From the NCBI RefSeq assembly GCF_016097555.1, contig NC_054701.1, positions 67,734,475 to 67,798,474 of the forward strand: a DNA stretch of 64,000 nucleotides, read 5' to 3'. Within the stretch, counting starts at the first letter, position 1; each line of letters starts with the position of its first letter. This document shows positions 1-12,894 of the stretch, piece after piece. The notes below the pieces were generated by a model. That model had not been told where the DNA came from. It worked only from the letters and a program-made list of their open reading frames with translations, and did no database searches. The stretch comes from Gigantopelta aegis (taxonomy: Eukaryota; Mollusca; Gastropoda; Neomphalida; Peltospiridae). The translations under genes and the position numbers were made by a program.

Positions 1-1838
1 ACATTACCACCATCCCTTGGCTTGACATTACCATTATCCCTTGGCTTGACATTAACACCATCCCTTGGCTTGACATTACCATTATCCCTTGGCTTGACAT
101 TAACACCATCCCTTGGCTTGACATTACCATTATCCCTTGGCTTGTCATTACTACCATCCCTTGGCTTGTCATTACCATTATCCCTTGGCTTGACATTACC
201 ACCATCCCTTGGCTTGTCATTACCACCATCCCTTGGCTTGTCATTACCACCATCCCTCGACTTGACATTACCACCATCCCTTGGCTTGACATTACCACAA
301 TCCCTTGGCTTGACATTACCATTATCCCTTGGCTTGACATTACCACCATCCCTTGGCTTGACATTACCATTATCCCTTGGCTTGACATTAACACCATCCC
401 TTGGCTTGACATTACCATTATCCCTTGGCTTGACATTAACACCATCCCTTGGCTTGACATTACCATTATCCCTTGGCTTGTCATTACTACCATCCCTTGG
501 CTTGTCATTACCATTATCCCTTGGCTTGACATTACCACCATCCCTTGGCTTGTCATTACCACCATCCCTTGGCTTGTCATTACCACCATCCCTCGACTTG
601 ACATTACCACCATCCCTTGGCGTGTCATTACCACCATCCCTTGGCTTGTCATTACCACCATCCCTTGACTTGACATTACCACCATCCCTTGGCGTGTCAT
701 TGCCACCGTCCCTTGGCCTGCCATTACCACCATCCATTGGGCTGCCATTGCCACCATCCCTTGGCCTACCATTACCACCATCCCTTGGCCTGCCATTACC
801 ACCATCCCTTGGCCTGCCATTGTCACCATCCCTTGGCCTGCCATTGCCACCATCCCTTGGCCTGCCATTATCACCATCCCTTGGCCTGCCATTGCCACCA
901 TCCCTTGGCCTGCCATTGTCACCATCCCTTGGCCTGCCATTGCCACCATCCCTTGGCCTGCCATTACCCTGCCATTACCACTATCTCTTGGCCTGCCATT
1001 ACCACCATCTCTTGGCCTGCCATTACCACCATCTCTTGGCCTGCCATTACCACCATCTCTTGGCCTGCCATTACCACCATCTCTTGGCCTGCCATTACCA
1101 CCATCTCTTGGCCTGCCATTACCACCATCCCTTGGCCTGCCATTACCACCATCTCTTGGCCTGCCATTGCTACCATTCCTTGGCCTGCCATTACCACCAT
1201 CTCTTGGCCTGCCATTACTACCATTCCTTGGCCTGCCATTACCACCATCTCTTGGCCTGCCATTACCACCATCCCTTGGCCTGCCATTACCACCATTCCT
1301 TGGCCTACCATTACCACCATCCCTTAGCCTACCATTACCACAATCCCTTGGCATGTTATTACCACCATCCCTTGGCCTGCCATTGCCACCATCCCTTGGT
1401 CTGCCATTGCTACCATCCCTTGGCATGTCATTACCACCATCCATTGGCCTGCCATTACCATCATCCCTTGGCCTGCCATTACCATCATCCCTTGTCCTAC
1501 CATTGCCACCATCCCTTGGCCTGCCATTGTCACCATCCCTTGGCCTGCCATTGTCACCATCCCTTGGCCTGCCACTGTCACCATCCCTTGGCCTGCCATT
1601 ACCGCCATCCCTTGGCCTGCCATTACCACCATCTCTTGGCCTGCCATTACCACCATCTCTTGGCCTGCCATTACCACCATCTCTTGGCCTGCTATTACCA
1701 CCATCCCTTGGCCTGCCATTGTCACTATCCCTTGGCCTGCCATTACCACCATCCCTTGGCCTGTCATTACCACCATCCCTTGGCCTGTCATTACCACCAT
1801 CTCTTGGCCTGCTATTACCACCATCCCTTGGCCTTCCA
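1..1838. repeat. 24-bp minisatellite array (about 76 units)
   Basis: The unit is 24 bp, of the form CCATTACCACCATCCCTTGG plus four bases. Because 24 is a multiple of three and most units lack stops, several frames stay open (up to 662 codons). These frames translate to an eight-residue repeat and I do not regard them as genes. There are two unit types: GGCTTGACATTA-like up to about 715 and GGCCTGCCATTA-like after it. In the first part a block of 14 units (336 bp) repeats as a higher-order unit: the order of variants from about 22 recurs from about 358. The array continues past the left edge. Confidence 0.95.
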
Positions 1839-4087
1839 AGAATTCATAGAGATCTCAACTTGCTGGACCACAGGTGGGATATCCTGTGTCAGAGACACTG
1901 GACCCACCAGAAGCCAACCTACAGGAACAAGAATTTACATGAACTGGAACAAGCATCACATTAAGAATAGCATTGATCAGAGATCTCACTACTGGCATGA
2001 GGATGGTTAAGGCAGGTCATCGGGGCATGTGGCAGCATTACATGCTACATTACAGGAGGTCATGTTGGGGCAATAACATCAATTGGTCACTTTTAACCAC
2101 AAGTTAACAGCCACAACTGTCTTGACCTCACCATGACAACAATTGTGGGGAGTGATTAATTGATACGCTAAGTTAAATTATGGGGGAGCCATTTAAGGTA
2201 TTACCATATCGAGTAAAACTTATATTTACATGTGATCCTTTTGTAGTGATATTTTTGTCTTAAACTCACTGGCTAAAGGGAGTGAATGGGAGCCAAAATG
2301 ATAACAATATTGTTCCTGGCTAACAGTAAAAGGTGAATTATATTACTGTGCCCTCCAATTGCTAACATAACCAATTCAGCAATCTAATTAAAATTAGTTC
2401 CACTATTACATGTGGATCTAACAGCAGCCCATTGGAGTTCATGTCCAGTTGATCTTTCATTCGACCAATCAAAACCGTACTTACAAAATCATGCCAGTGA
2501 TTTAAAAAGAATTTGAAAACATTCGGGATTATGCCAAGGGTATACGAAATGATTCGGGTGAATTACGAAGTATGCTGGAGTAAAATTTCAATATAAAATT
2601 TTATATAAAATTTGTTTCAAGAAAAAAAAAAAACCTTAATTTACAGCCATAAAATTTGTTTATACAAGTATACAATCCAGAGTTTATTACTGCACTTTCC
2701 CCCCTTTTTTTTCAATGTTGAAATAGACCAACAAGTTCGTTCATTGTTTTGCCGCCATTTTGCATAAATAGTCTCGCCCAATACTTTTGAATTTGTATGT
2801 TCCCGAATAACGCTATAAAAGGCAAAGTGTAATTGGTCGATATTTAAATTGTTATTTATAGATGTAATGTCACCTGGACATGGGAGTCCACAAAACGCTG
2901 TTAGAGTTACTGGTAGACCAGTAGAGCTATTTAATCAGATTGCCAATTCAGTAATATGCCCTTAATCCCTAGTGTGTCATGGCTTATATTTCACATGGGG
3001 ATGCTTTTATTTGTTTGCTAAATATTATTTTATTTTAAAACAAATATTAATTTATTATTATTATTATTATTACATCATAATCATTAGAACAAGTTATGCT
3101 GTAACTTTGTATGTCATGTGATTTTTTATAAAATAGTATTTCTTGATGTTTTTTAACAGTATCAAAGAAAACTTTCCTGTTTTTGACTTTCAGGTGGATT
3201 CATTACAAATTACTCAGCTTCCAGTGAACAGATGAGGTAACAGATGAGGTAACAAGTAGCGACGAGCAAGCAAAGGGCCGCTACTCTAAATGCATTTTAC
3301 TGTTTTGACAAAATCGCGTCTCAGATTACATGCATTTTTCTCCAGCCTTACGTACATTAACGACTGGGGTAATCATGGGAATTGTGCCGAATATGTAAAC
3401 TAGGGTGATGAATGCATTAAATCATGTGACTCTGCCATTTTAATGTGAAGTAGATATTGACAAAAAATTTTTTACAAACATTGACCAACACTTTAAAGGC
3501 ATTTACCAACTTCCAGGCGCAATTTCATATGTTTATAATATGATGGGAAATACTTTTAACAAATGATATTCACCAGTGACATATTTTAAAACAACCGTAT
3601 TCATAGTTTGTTTATTTATAAAACGTTGGTACCGAGTAGTTATGGTGACCGGAAAAATACCTTGCAAGGGACATAATTTCTCTGGAATACCGTGCAAGGG
3701 ACATAACTTATCTGGACGTACACGCCACTAATGGTAGTTGTTTCTTGATAATAGCTGTATACTTCCGTAAATTATATATAAATAACGTGGTAGACATTCA
3801 ATAAAGCTTTTATAAGTTTAATTGCCATACCAAATTAGTTTGTTTTTGAAGAATAAATCACATTGAGCAAAAATATTGAGCAAATGAGGACAAAACATTT
3901 TTGTATACCATGTTCAACAGAAATAAAAATAATATAATATACAGCCTTAGCCTGCCATTTTCAGTGATACCTTGTAGAACACCATTGCACACTTTGGTTC
4001 AAAATGCCATCCCTTGGCCTGCCATCTCACCATCTCTTGGCCTCTCATTCTCCCCCTCTCTCTCTCCCTCTCCCTCTCGCTCTCCCT
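1620..4087. repeat. Tandem duplication, copy 1 (about 2.4 kb)
   Basis: It comprises the end of the 24-bp array plus about 2.2 kb of unique flank. The same sequence recurs at an offset of about 2448 bp; for example the array-flank junction at about 1840 recurs at about 4288. Copy 1 differs from copy 2 mainly by short insertions and substitutions that look like words of the minisatellite (CCAT, TGCC) between about 2735 and 4060. No gene recognised in the unique part. Confidence 0.9.
2376..2935. mobile_element. Ancient relative of the long-TIR (MULE-like) element
   Basis: The stretch beginning CAATCTAATTAAAATTAG at about 2376 and running through the GTGATTTAAAAA motif near 2510 matches the terminal repeat of the elements at 53791 and 56226 with many substitutions. 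Downstream, the segment around 2810-2890 (CGCTATAAAAGGCAAAGTG and so on) matches their interior on the opposite strand. The second duplication copy (about 4827-5330) holds the same relic. Confidence 0.6.
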
Positions 4088-6497
4088 CCTGCCATTACCA
4101 CCATCTCTTGGCCTGCCATTACCACCATCTCTTGGCCTGCTATTACCACCATCCCTTGGCCTGCCATTGTCACTATCCCTTGGCCTGCCATTACCACCAT
4201 CCCTTGGCCTGTCATTACCACCATCCCTTGGCCTGTCATTACCACCATCTCTTGGCCTGCTATTACCACCATCCCTTGGCCTTCCAAGAATTCATAGAGA
4301 TCTCAACTTGCTGGACCACAGGTGGGATATCCTGTGTCAGAGACACTGGACCCACCAGAAGCCAACCTACAGGAACAAGAATTTACATGAACTGGAACAA
4401 GCATCACATTAAGAATAGCATTGATCAGAGATCTCACTACTGGCATGAGGATGGTTAAGGCAGGTCATCGGGGCATGTGGCAGCATTACATGCTACATTA
4501 CAGGAGGTCATGTTGGGGCAATAACATCAATTGGTCACTTTTAACCACAAGTTAACAGCCACAACTGTCTTGACCTCACCATGACAACAATTGTGGGGAG
4601 TGATTAATTGATACGCTAAGTTAAATTATGGGGGAGCCATTTAAGGTATTACCATATCGAGTAAAACTTATATTTACATGTGATCCTTTTGTAGTGATAT
4701 TTTTGTCTTAAACTCACTGGCTAAAGGGAGTGAATGGGAGCCAAAATGATAACAATATTGTTCCTGGCTAACAGTAAAAGGTGAATTATATTACTGTGCC
4801 CTCCAATTGCTAACATAACCAATTCAGCAATCTAATTAAAATTAGTTCCACTATTACATGTGGATCTAACAGCAGCCCATTGGAGTTCATGTCCAGTTGA
4901 TCTTTCATTCGACCAATCAAAACCGTACTTACAAAATCATGCCAGTGATTTAAAAAGAATTTGAAAACATTCGGGATTATGCCAAGGGTATACGAAATGA
5001 TTCGGGTGAATTACGAAGTATGCTGGAAACTAATTTCAATATAAAATTTTATATAAAATTTGTTTCAAGACGGAAAAAAACCTGATGGTACAGCCATAAA
5101 ATTTGTTTATACAAGTATACAATCCAGAGTTTATTACTGCACTTTCCCCCCTTTTTTTTCAATGTTGAAATAGACCAACAAGTTCGCCAATTGCATAAAT
5201 AGTCTCGCCCAATACTTTTTGAATTTGTATGTTCCCGAATAACGCTATAAAAGGCAAAGTGTAATTGGTCGATATTTAAATTGTTATTTATAGATGTAAT
5301 GTCACCTGGACATGGGAGTCCACACAACGCTGTTAGAGTTACTGGTAGACCAGTAGAGCTATTTAATCAGATTGCCAATTCAGTAATATGCCCTTAATCC
5401 CTAGTGTGTCATGGCTTATATTTCACATGGGGATGCTTTTATTTGTTTGCTAAATATTATTTTATTTTAAAACAAATATTAATTTTATTATTATTATTAT
5501 TATTACATCATAATCATTAGAACAAGTTAGTAACTTTGTATGTCATGTGATTTTAGAAAATAGTATTTCTTGATGTTTTTTAACAGTATCAAAGAAAACT
5601 TTCCTGTTTTTGACTTTCAGGTGGATTCATTACAAATTACTCAGCTTCCAGTGAACAGATGAGGTAACAGATGAGGTAACAAGTAGCGACGAGCAAGCAA
5701 AGGGCCGCTACTCTAAATGCATTTTACTGTTTTGACAAAATCGCGTCTCAGATTACATGCATTTTTCTCCAGCCTTACGTACATTAACGACTGGGGTAAT
5801 CATGGGAATTGTGCCGAATATGTAAACTAGGGTGATGAATGCATTAAATCATGTGACTCTGCCATTTTAATGTGAAGTAGATATTGACAAAAAAATTTTT
5901 ACAAACATTGATAAACACTTTAAAGGCATTTAAACTTCCAGGCGCAATTTCATATGTTTATAATATGATGGGAAATACTTTTAACAAATGATATTCACCA
6001 GTGACATATTTTAAAACAACCGTATTCATAGTTTGTTTATTTATAAAACGTTGGTACCGAGTAGTTATGGTGACCGGAAAAATACCTTGCAAGGGACATA
6101 ATTTCTCTGGAATACCGTGCAAGGGACATAACTTATCTGGACGTACACGCCACTAATGGTAGTTGTTTCTTGATAATAGCTGTATACTTCCGTAAATTAT
6201 ATATAAATAACGTGGTAGACATTCAATAAAGCTTTTATAAGTTTAATTAATACCAAATTAGTTTGTTTTTGAAGAATAAATCACATTGAAAAAATATTGA
6301 GCAAATGAGGACAAAACATTTTTGTATAATGTTCAACAGAAATAAAAATAATATAATATACAGCCATTAGCCGAATGTTTTCAGTGATACAGTTGTAGAA
6401 CACAATTGCACACTTTGGTTCAAAATGTACTCCTTTTTTCTCTCTCTCGCGCTCTCTCTCTCTCTCCCCCTCTCTCTCTCCCTCTCCCTCTCGCTCT
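4088..6497. repeat. Tandem duplication, copy 2
   Basis: It begins with a short run of the 24-bp units (about 4090-4285), then repeats the 1840-4085 flank almost base for base. It ends in a CT-rich stretch and a poly-T/poly-G run at 6424-6518. I see no coding signal beyond short chance frames. Confidence 0.9.
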
Positions 6498-7149
6498 TTT
6501 TTTTTGGGGGGGGGGGGTCTTTGGAACACTGAGTGTGAACAAAAGAAATTGTAGATTTTTTTACATAAATTAAAATCCAATATAGTAATTGGCCAAAAAT
6601 TTCAATATTAGTCATTTTAGTTGCATTTGTATACACTAACAAATTACTGAGTGACAGTCACTGTGTGGCAAAAACATGTTGCATAGTGTTTCAGAAATTG
6701 ATATGTAATACACCAACATGGCCAAATGTATGTCTTTTATCATACCGTACTCCTTGATCGTGAGATACTCGTATGATTTTTGGTAACAGACTGATATGAA
6801 CATTTTGATATTGATCATGAGGGATTCACTGAAAATTTCTCAAGCAACTAATAATTAAACAAAATACTTCTATATTCATGAGTAGCTTGTATTATTTTGT
6901 TTGTCATTGTTGTACCTGCACTTGTATGTATTTTGCAAAATACAAATTGGTGCATTTCAAACAAACTATTTAAGATACGAACATCAGGAATATAATCATC
7001 ATATTTAATGTTCAAGACAAAAAATTTAACATATTATTTAAAATGACAAAACAATTGTTCATACATACAACTAGCAAAACTGTGATTCTTGTTTCATTTC
7101 TGTTCACTACTAAAAACATGCTTGTTGTATTTAGGTATCGAAACTATTT

Positions 7150-7383
7150 CCTCGTTCCAGCCAGTGCACCACGACTGGTATATTAAATTTAAAGGCTGTG
7201 TATGTGCTATCCTGTCTGTTGGAAAGTGCATATAAAAGATCCCTTGTTGCTAACGGAAACATGTAGCAGGTTTCCTCTCTAAGACTATATGTCAAAATTA
7301 CCACGTCTGAAATCTAATAGCCGATGATTAATAAATCAGTGTGCTCTTGTGGTGTCGTTAACCAAAACAAACTTTAAACTTTG
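7150..7383 (+). mobile_element. SINE type B, 5'-truncated
   Basis: It starts within the body (CTCGTTCCAGCCAGTGCACC), passes the conserved GTGCATATAAAAGATCCC block, and ends with the type B tail (GCCGATGATTAATAAATCA, then CAAACTTTAA). The tRNA-like head is missing. Confidence 0.9.
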
Positions 7384-8297
7384 AAACCATTTTTATTTGT
7401 TCATCCTGTAAAGTCATAATAACTAGGACTTTAAAATAATTCTGATATCAAAACTCGATTCATAATCTTGTAACATGATGCTTTCACAATCAACTGCTGC
7501 TTGTAAACGGTCTTTCAGCAAACTGAACCAGCTAAAAACAAAGCAAAGAAATAGAATGTCTCAGAAAACTCTTCAGCCTCTGCTGTGCATTATGCTTCTT
7601 GGCCCTGAAATAGAAAGTTTTGATCCAGAAGAAAGTATTCAACACTAGATTGAGTGTGCAAAATGTATACACCATGTAAATGGACACAGTCTTCCTACTG
7701 TGAATTCCTGTGGTGGCCATGTGGAAGAGTTGGTGGAACTTGATTAATAATTTTTGACCTTTGGATAAATTTAATGACATGGTTTATATTCTTGTGTGTT
7801 TTATGCTCTTGCTTGTCTGGCCTAAAATGAAAGTTACAACATGATTTAATTGTTTGTAAATATTTGTAAATTTGTAATGTTACAAATTATATAAAAATTC
7901 CAGTTATAATTGATCAGGAATTTGGGCTAATGCTTTCTCCTGGTGGGCTAGTGGTTTTTGCAAACCCACTAGCCCTGTGGCTAGTGACCTTTCAAAACAT
8001 TTGTCATATTCGGTCTTGTTTAATGCATGTTTTATGTGTGTGTGTGTGTGTGAATAGCTATATATAAATTACTGTGTGCAACCGAATTGCAAATACAATT
8101 ACTGTTGGTGATGCGAAAGTCTTTCAGCTCAATAAATACATACATAAACGTTTGATTTGTCCCATAGTATGGTTTCACATTACGTAGACATATATACCAA
8201 TAAATAAACGGAAAGTGTACCGCCCGTTCCCCCCATTAGTTATCGATCTAAAGAGGGATTTTTTGATGGGGTATATATAGAAAAGTGGGGCATGGGG

Positions 8298-8359
8298 CCC
8301 TAACCCTAAATCTATCCCTAACCCTAACCCTAACTCTATCCCTAACCCTAACCCTAAAC
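8298..8359. repeat. Interstitial telomere-like (CCCTAA)n tract
   Basis: About nine hexamers of CCCTAA and near variants (CCCTAAATCTAT, CCCTAACTCTAT). The minus strand reads as TTAGGG, the usual metazoan telomere repeat. It lies between ordinary AT-rich sequence and a short poly-G. Confidence 0.85.
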
Positions 8360-8546
8360 TATTATAAATGATGGGGGGAACGGGTGAAGCTCTTGCCAAT
8401 CGTAATTTTTCCTCCGACTATAAAAAAGGTTTTTCTATAAAAAATTAAAACTTTTTGTTTATTTTCCTTCTAATTAGGTCCATCTGCTTCAGTTTACATA
8501 AAAAAAAGTTTTTAAAAAAGTATTTAAAAAAATGCTTGCTCTATGC

Positions 8547-9004
8547 TATAGGTTGCACTATACCAATTAATTTCCGGCTGGGTCGAAGTTCGAGGTGTAC
8601 CAAACTTTTGATAGAGAAGTTAACACCACAAGTCCTGTGATTGGTTATAAATGTGAGTGTGTTGGTTGTAAAAAAAAATTGTTTCATCTGGGCTAAAAAT
8701 GTATGCAATTTTATTTGATGTAGTACCACCGTGTCAAGTAGCCTTGTGCTTGGAACATGTATGGGGTACCTGTAAAAAAAAGTACTAAACTTTTGTGCAA
8801 AACTAGGGGTGTTGCAGAAACATCTGGTTATACCGAAAATGAGCCATGAAAGGTACCATTTTCTGCAGTTAATACTTTGAGGTAGGGGTTGTAGTACTGA
8901 TATTTATGGGTCACAGTTTGGTTGATATATTGCATATAGTGTTTTTAAACACAAACGTTAACATGGTCGCCTATGGGATTTGAATTGGTATAGTCCAACC
9001 TATA
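8547..9004. mobile_element. MITE family 1, copy 1
   Basis: About 458 bp with inverted ends: TATAGGTTGCACTATACC on the left against GGTATAGTCCAACCTATA on the right. It is nearly identical over its whole length to 10611-11075. No transposase frame, so non-autonomous. Confidence 0.85.
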
Positions 9005-10610
9005 GCACATATTCAGTGCATAATAAAAAAGATTATGATTTTTGTGATTTAATTAAATTAAACTACACTATTTGATTAATTAGCCGTCACTCAGCCATGC
9101 AAGTTCACAATGACCTTGACCTTGACAATAATTACTGTACATAGCTCTGAATGGAGTTTGAACAAAAATTAGCACTGAGAAAAAGTTGGTTTTGGCCTAT
9201 AATTCATACTATACAGATTTGAATGTTCTTATTTACATGGTGTTTGACTTGCCATATATACAACTGCTCTTAAATATGTTAATATATCTAGGCAGTCTGA
9301 ACTTAGATTTTAATAGCAATTTATTTTTATATTAAAAATAACATGTGCCAATATTGGGATAATGTCTTTAACTTCTATAAACATAGTTAATGTTTCATGT
9401 GTGTACTTCTGATAGCTTAACTTTTTAAAGACCTTGATTTTTATTGTCCTTTTGGCATATTTATAGGGTGCTAAGTCATATTTTAGACAAATTTGTAGTT
9501 TTAGGGGAAACATTTTTTTACTTTGAAGAATTTTTTTACCAAAGCCATAATTAAAAATTTTGTCACTATTGTGCCTTCTGTTCTCATTTATACATAACAA
9601 TAAGCTTGTTAAACATATCTTTAGGTCTCCAGATCAAATCTTTTTTTAAAATAATCACTTAGTTTGCTCCCATGAAGTGTATTTTAAGTGTATACTAGAT
9701 TTGGAACCAATTTTTCCAGATTTGATTATCTACCTTGGTGTAATTTGATGATTTATTTTATTGTTAATGCTGTATTATCCAATGTTAATAGCTAAATGAT
9801 ATGCTGGATTACAGATTGTAGGAATACATCCAATATATATATTGTATTGATCTGGATTAGAAAATAATGCAATAAAATAGATGTTCGGGTAATTATGTCA
9901 CTTAAAAACAGGTTTTTTTTAGTAATGAATCAAAAATAAATATGCGAAAGCTGCATGATAATTCCAGATATCACAAATTTTTAAAACCTCCAACTACAGT
10001 AGGGTATACATAAAATATAGTCAGGAATATTGGTGGCTGCCAATGGTTTTGATGGTCCAATTTGAAAATCTGCATAGCTGATGGATTTGAAATTCCCGCA
10101 CATGGTAACTTGAAGATGCCCACACTCAGCATACAGGATTTTCTTCCAACAGTGATGTGCAGGACATTAAGTCATTACTTCATACAGATGCAGTCATGTT
10201 GGTTTTTCCTTCCTCAGACATTGTATTTTTTTAATACTGATATTTCTTTGATGTGCCTATTGAGGTCTTCATAATCTAGGGGTCAGTCAAGTACATGTGT
10301 TTCAATGGAATAAGTTTAAGGAGTTGAGGTACTCTGAATAGCCATGCTGTCTCTACATATATAGCTGAGCACACACACACATCTGACAATAAATATCTTC
10401 AGGAGTATTATTTTTTTTTTAAATATTTTTTCAAATATGACATATTGCATTTGTACAAAATACATGTGTTTTGTGAGGTGTACATTAAATTAGGTTGCAC
10501 TGTAGAAACAACAGTTTCAGTGAGGTTGTCAGTTTATGTCAGAAGACACCAGTTCCTGGTTGTCATAAAAACACATGATTCACCACCTTTTGAAACATGT
10601 ATGTTATCAG
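9005..10610. other. Intergenic, nothing recognised
   Basis: AT-rich, without an exon-like frame flanked by plausible splice sites. Short open frames here (9310-9600, 10062-10274) have no recognisable domain. Confidence 0.5.
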
Positions 10611-11075
10611 TATAGGTTGCACTATACCAATTAATTTCCGGCTGGGTCGAAGTTCGAGGTGTACCAAACTTTTGATAGAGAAGTTAACACCACAACGCAC
10701 AAGTCCTGTGATTGGTTATAAATGTGAGTGTGTTGGTTGTAAAAAAAAAAAAATTCATCTGGGCTAAAAATTTATGCAATTTTATTTGATGTAGTACCAC
10801 CGTGTCAAGTAGCCTTGTGCTTGGAACATGTATGGGGTACCTGTAAAAAAAAGTACTAAAATTTTGTGCAAAACTAGGGGTGTTGCAGAAACATCTGGTT
10901 ATACCGAAAATGAGCCATGAAAGGTACCATTTTCTGAAGTTAATACTTTGAGGTAGGGGTTGTAGTACTGATATTTATGGGTCACAGTTTGGTTGATATA
11001 TTGCATATAGTGTTTTTAAACACAAACGTTAACATGGTCGCCTATGGGATTTGAATTGGTATAGTCCAACCTATA
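10611..11075. mobile_element. MITE family 1, copy 2
   Basis: Same terminal inverted repeats and interior as 8547-9004. Differences are an eight-base insertion near 10695 and changes in an A run. Confidence 0.85.
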
Positions 11076-11514
11076 ACAAGGTCGAACCGACCTGATATTA
11101 TCACCGACATTTAGACAAAATAAAGTGGAAAATCAACGAGTTAATCAATTCAACAAACTATACCTTCAAAAATATCACTACATATAAGTGCTAAATATTT
11201 AGCGGTGTAAATATTTCAGCGGTGTAAATATTTCACCAACACAAACAACAACGCACCAAAAACACCAAATCCCGAAACTTGGAAGAAGCCCAAACGAAAG
11301 CTGCCATCTTGGGAAGATGCCGTAACCACTTCTTATTGTCTGCTACGTTTATATGTTCTAAAACGACATTCCATTAATGCAGCTGTGTAACAGTCAACCA
11401 TACTAAAAGAAACTCGGTAATTATCGGAAATCGTCGTACCTGCTCGGAAATGGGCGATATCGCAAGGATGTAATTTGCAATATATGTACTGCCGTAGTAC
11501 CGTGACTGATTTTG

Positions 11515-12060
11515 GTTAAGCCATCGGACATAAGGCTGGTAGGTGTAAGACCACTGCACCCTCTTATCTCTCACTCAGGGCTTTTAGAATTTTTATAAAA
11601 TCCACTAGCCATGAGATCAGTGATTTAACACATTTACTAGCCACGATTAAAAATTCACTAGCCCTACTTTTCTTTAAGTTAATACAATTTTACTAAATAA
11701 TATTAGTAATAATCAAATATGTCACCTAAAGTTGGAGATAGAGCTTAAAACCACTAATATTAGGGGGTTGGGGTGGGGGCAGGATATTCATATTTACAAA
11801 ATGGAGTTTTAAAACTGCAACATTTGACCCAAAATATTCACTAGCCGTTGGGCATGGCAATAGTAGTTATTTACTAGCCCAACATTAAATATCACTAGCC
11901 ATGGGAGTGGGGCTACCATAATCTAAAAGCCCTGTATCACTAACAACTAACCCGGTGTCCTGGACAGACAACCCAGATAGCTGAGGTGCGTGCCCTGGAC
12001 AGCATGCTTGGAACATTAATTGGATATAAGCAAGAAAATAAATTGCAATGGAAATGAAAT
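11515..12060 (+). mobile_element. SINE type D split by a MITE
   Basis: The 5' half (GCCATCGGACATAAGGCTGG up to about 11575) and 3' half (from about 11936, GTCCTGGACAGACAACCCAG to the tail GGATATAAGCAAG) match the intact type D copy at 43782. The 359 bp between them is the inserted element at 11576-11934. Confidence 0.8.
11576..11934. mobile_element. hAT-type MITE inserted in SINE D
   Basis: Termini are CAGGGCTTTTAGA and TCTAAAAGCCCTG, a 13-bp inverted repeat with the CAGGG start common in hAT elements. The interior is rich in CACTAGCC words. Similar ACTAGCC-rich stretches lie at 7925-7990, 23281-23345 and 27260-27395. The flanks show a weak target duplication around TCACT. Confidence 0.7.
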
Positions 12061-12163
12061 TCCATTACCTACTATTACAACAATCTATTAGTAGATTACA
12101 CAGTAGTATCGTATCATAAAGCATTAAACGGGATAGAATGTAACTTGTACCTAAAGGTCTGAA

Positions 12164-12486
12164 AGGGGCGGGATGTAAGCTAACCCAGTGGTAAAGCGCT
12201 CGATTGATGCGAAATCCGTCTGGGATCGATCCCCGTCGGTGGGACCATTGGGCTATTTCTCGTTCCAGCCAGTGCACCACGGTTGGAATATCAAAGGCCG
12301 TGGTATTTGCTAGTCGGTCTATGGGATGGTATATATATAAAAGATCCCTTGGTACTAAAGGAATTTTTTTAGCGGGTTTCCTCTCTAAGACTATATAAAA
12401 CAAATTACCAAATGTTTGACAGCCAATAGCCGATGATTAATAAATCAATGTGTTCTGGTGGTGTCGTTAAACAAAACAAACTTTAA
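12164..12486 (+). mobile_element. SINE type B, full length with 13-bp target duplication
   Basis: It has the tRNA-like head (GGGGCGGGATG, box A-like AGCCCAGTGGTAAAGC variant, box B-like GGGATCGATCCCCG), the shared body and tail B. The direct repeat CTAAAGGTCTGAA at 12151-12163 and 12487-12499 marks the insertion. Confidence 0.95.
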
Positions 12487-12654
12487 CTAAAGGTCTGAAG
12501 ATCTGTTTGGTATTGTAATAGTTATTTACGATCTACCTGAATTTGAAAAAAAATCACACTAAGGCCAAAGACCAAGACGGCACGCGCAGAGGGGAGGGGT
12601 GTGTGCGACTGATGCATTAATTTTGGTACAGATGACACTGTTGTAGCTACCTCG

Positions 12655-12833
12655 GCCGGGCTAGCTCTGGCACTCACCAATTGCAAATTAAAAAAAAATT
12701 CTAATTTTATTTTAATTCGGCGAATACATTTTATATAATAATTGTTATTTTATTAAAAAATAACTCGGTTTTGCAATTTTTGAAGTTTAAATACTTGATT
12801 GGGCAAAATGTTCTGCTCATTCAGAGCTACACT
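12655..12833. mobile_element. MITE family 2, copy 1
   Basis: CTAGCTCTGGCACTCACCAA opens it and CTCATTCAGAGCTAC closes it, an imperfect inverted repeat. Related copies lie at 16342-16530 and 23080-23250. The interior is AT-rich with no frame. Confidence 0.7.
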
Positions 12834-12847
12834 GCGCGCTAAGTTTG

Positions 12848-12851
12848 AAAA

Positions 12852-12894
<43 letters not shown>
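12848..12894. repeat. (AAAT)n microsatellite
   Basis: About twelve perfect tetranucleotide units. Confidence 0.95.

Larger units (their letters stand above)
6498..8546. other. Intergenic, AT-rich; SINE piece and telomere-like tract only
   Basis: No coding exon recognised on either strand. The region holds a 5'-truncated SINE (7150-7383), a stretch rich in ACTAGCC/GGCTAGT words (7925-7990), a short TG run (8036-8051) and the telomere-like tract listed separately. Confidence 0.6.

Noticed and set aside
22..2010. 662-codon open frame
   Set aside because: It is an in-frame translation of a 24-bp tandem repeat; other frames are open as well and there is no start context or unique domain.
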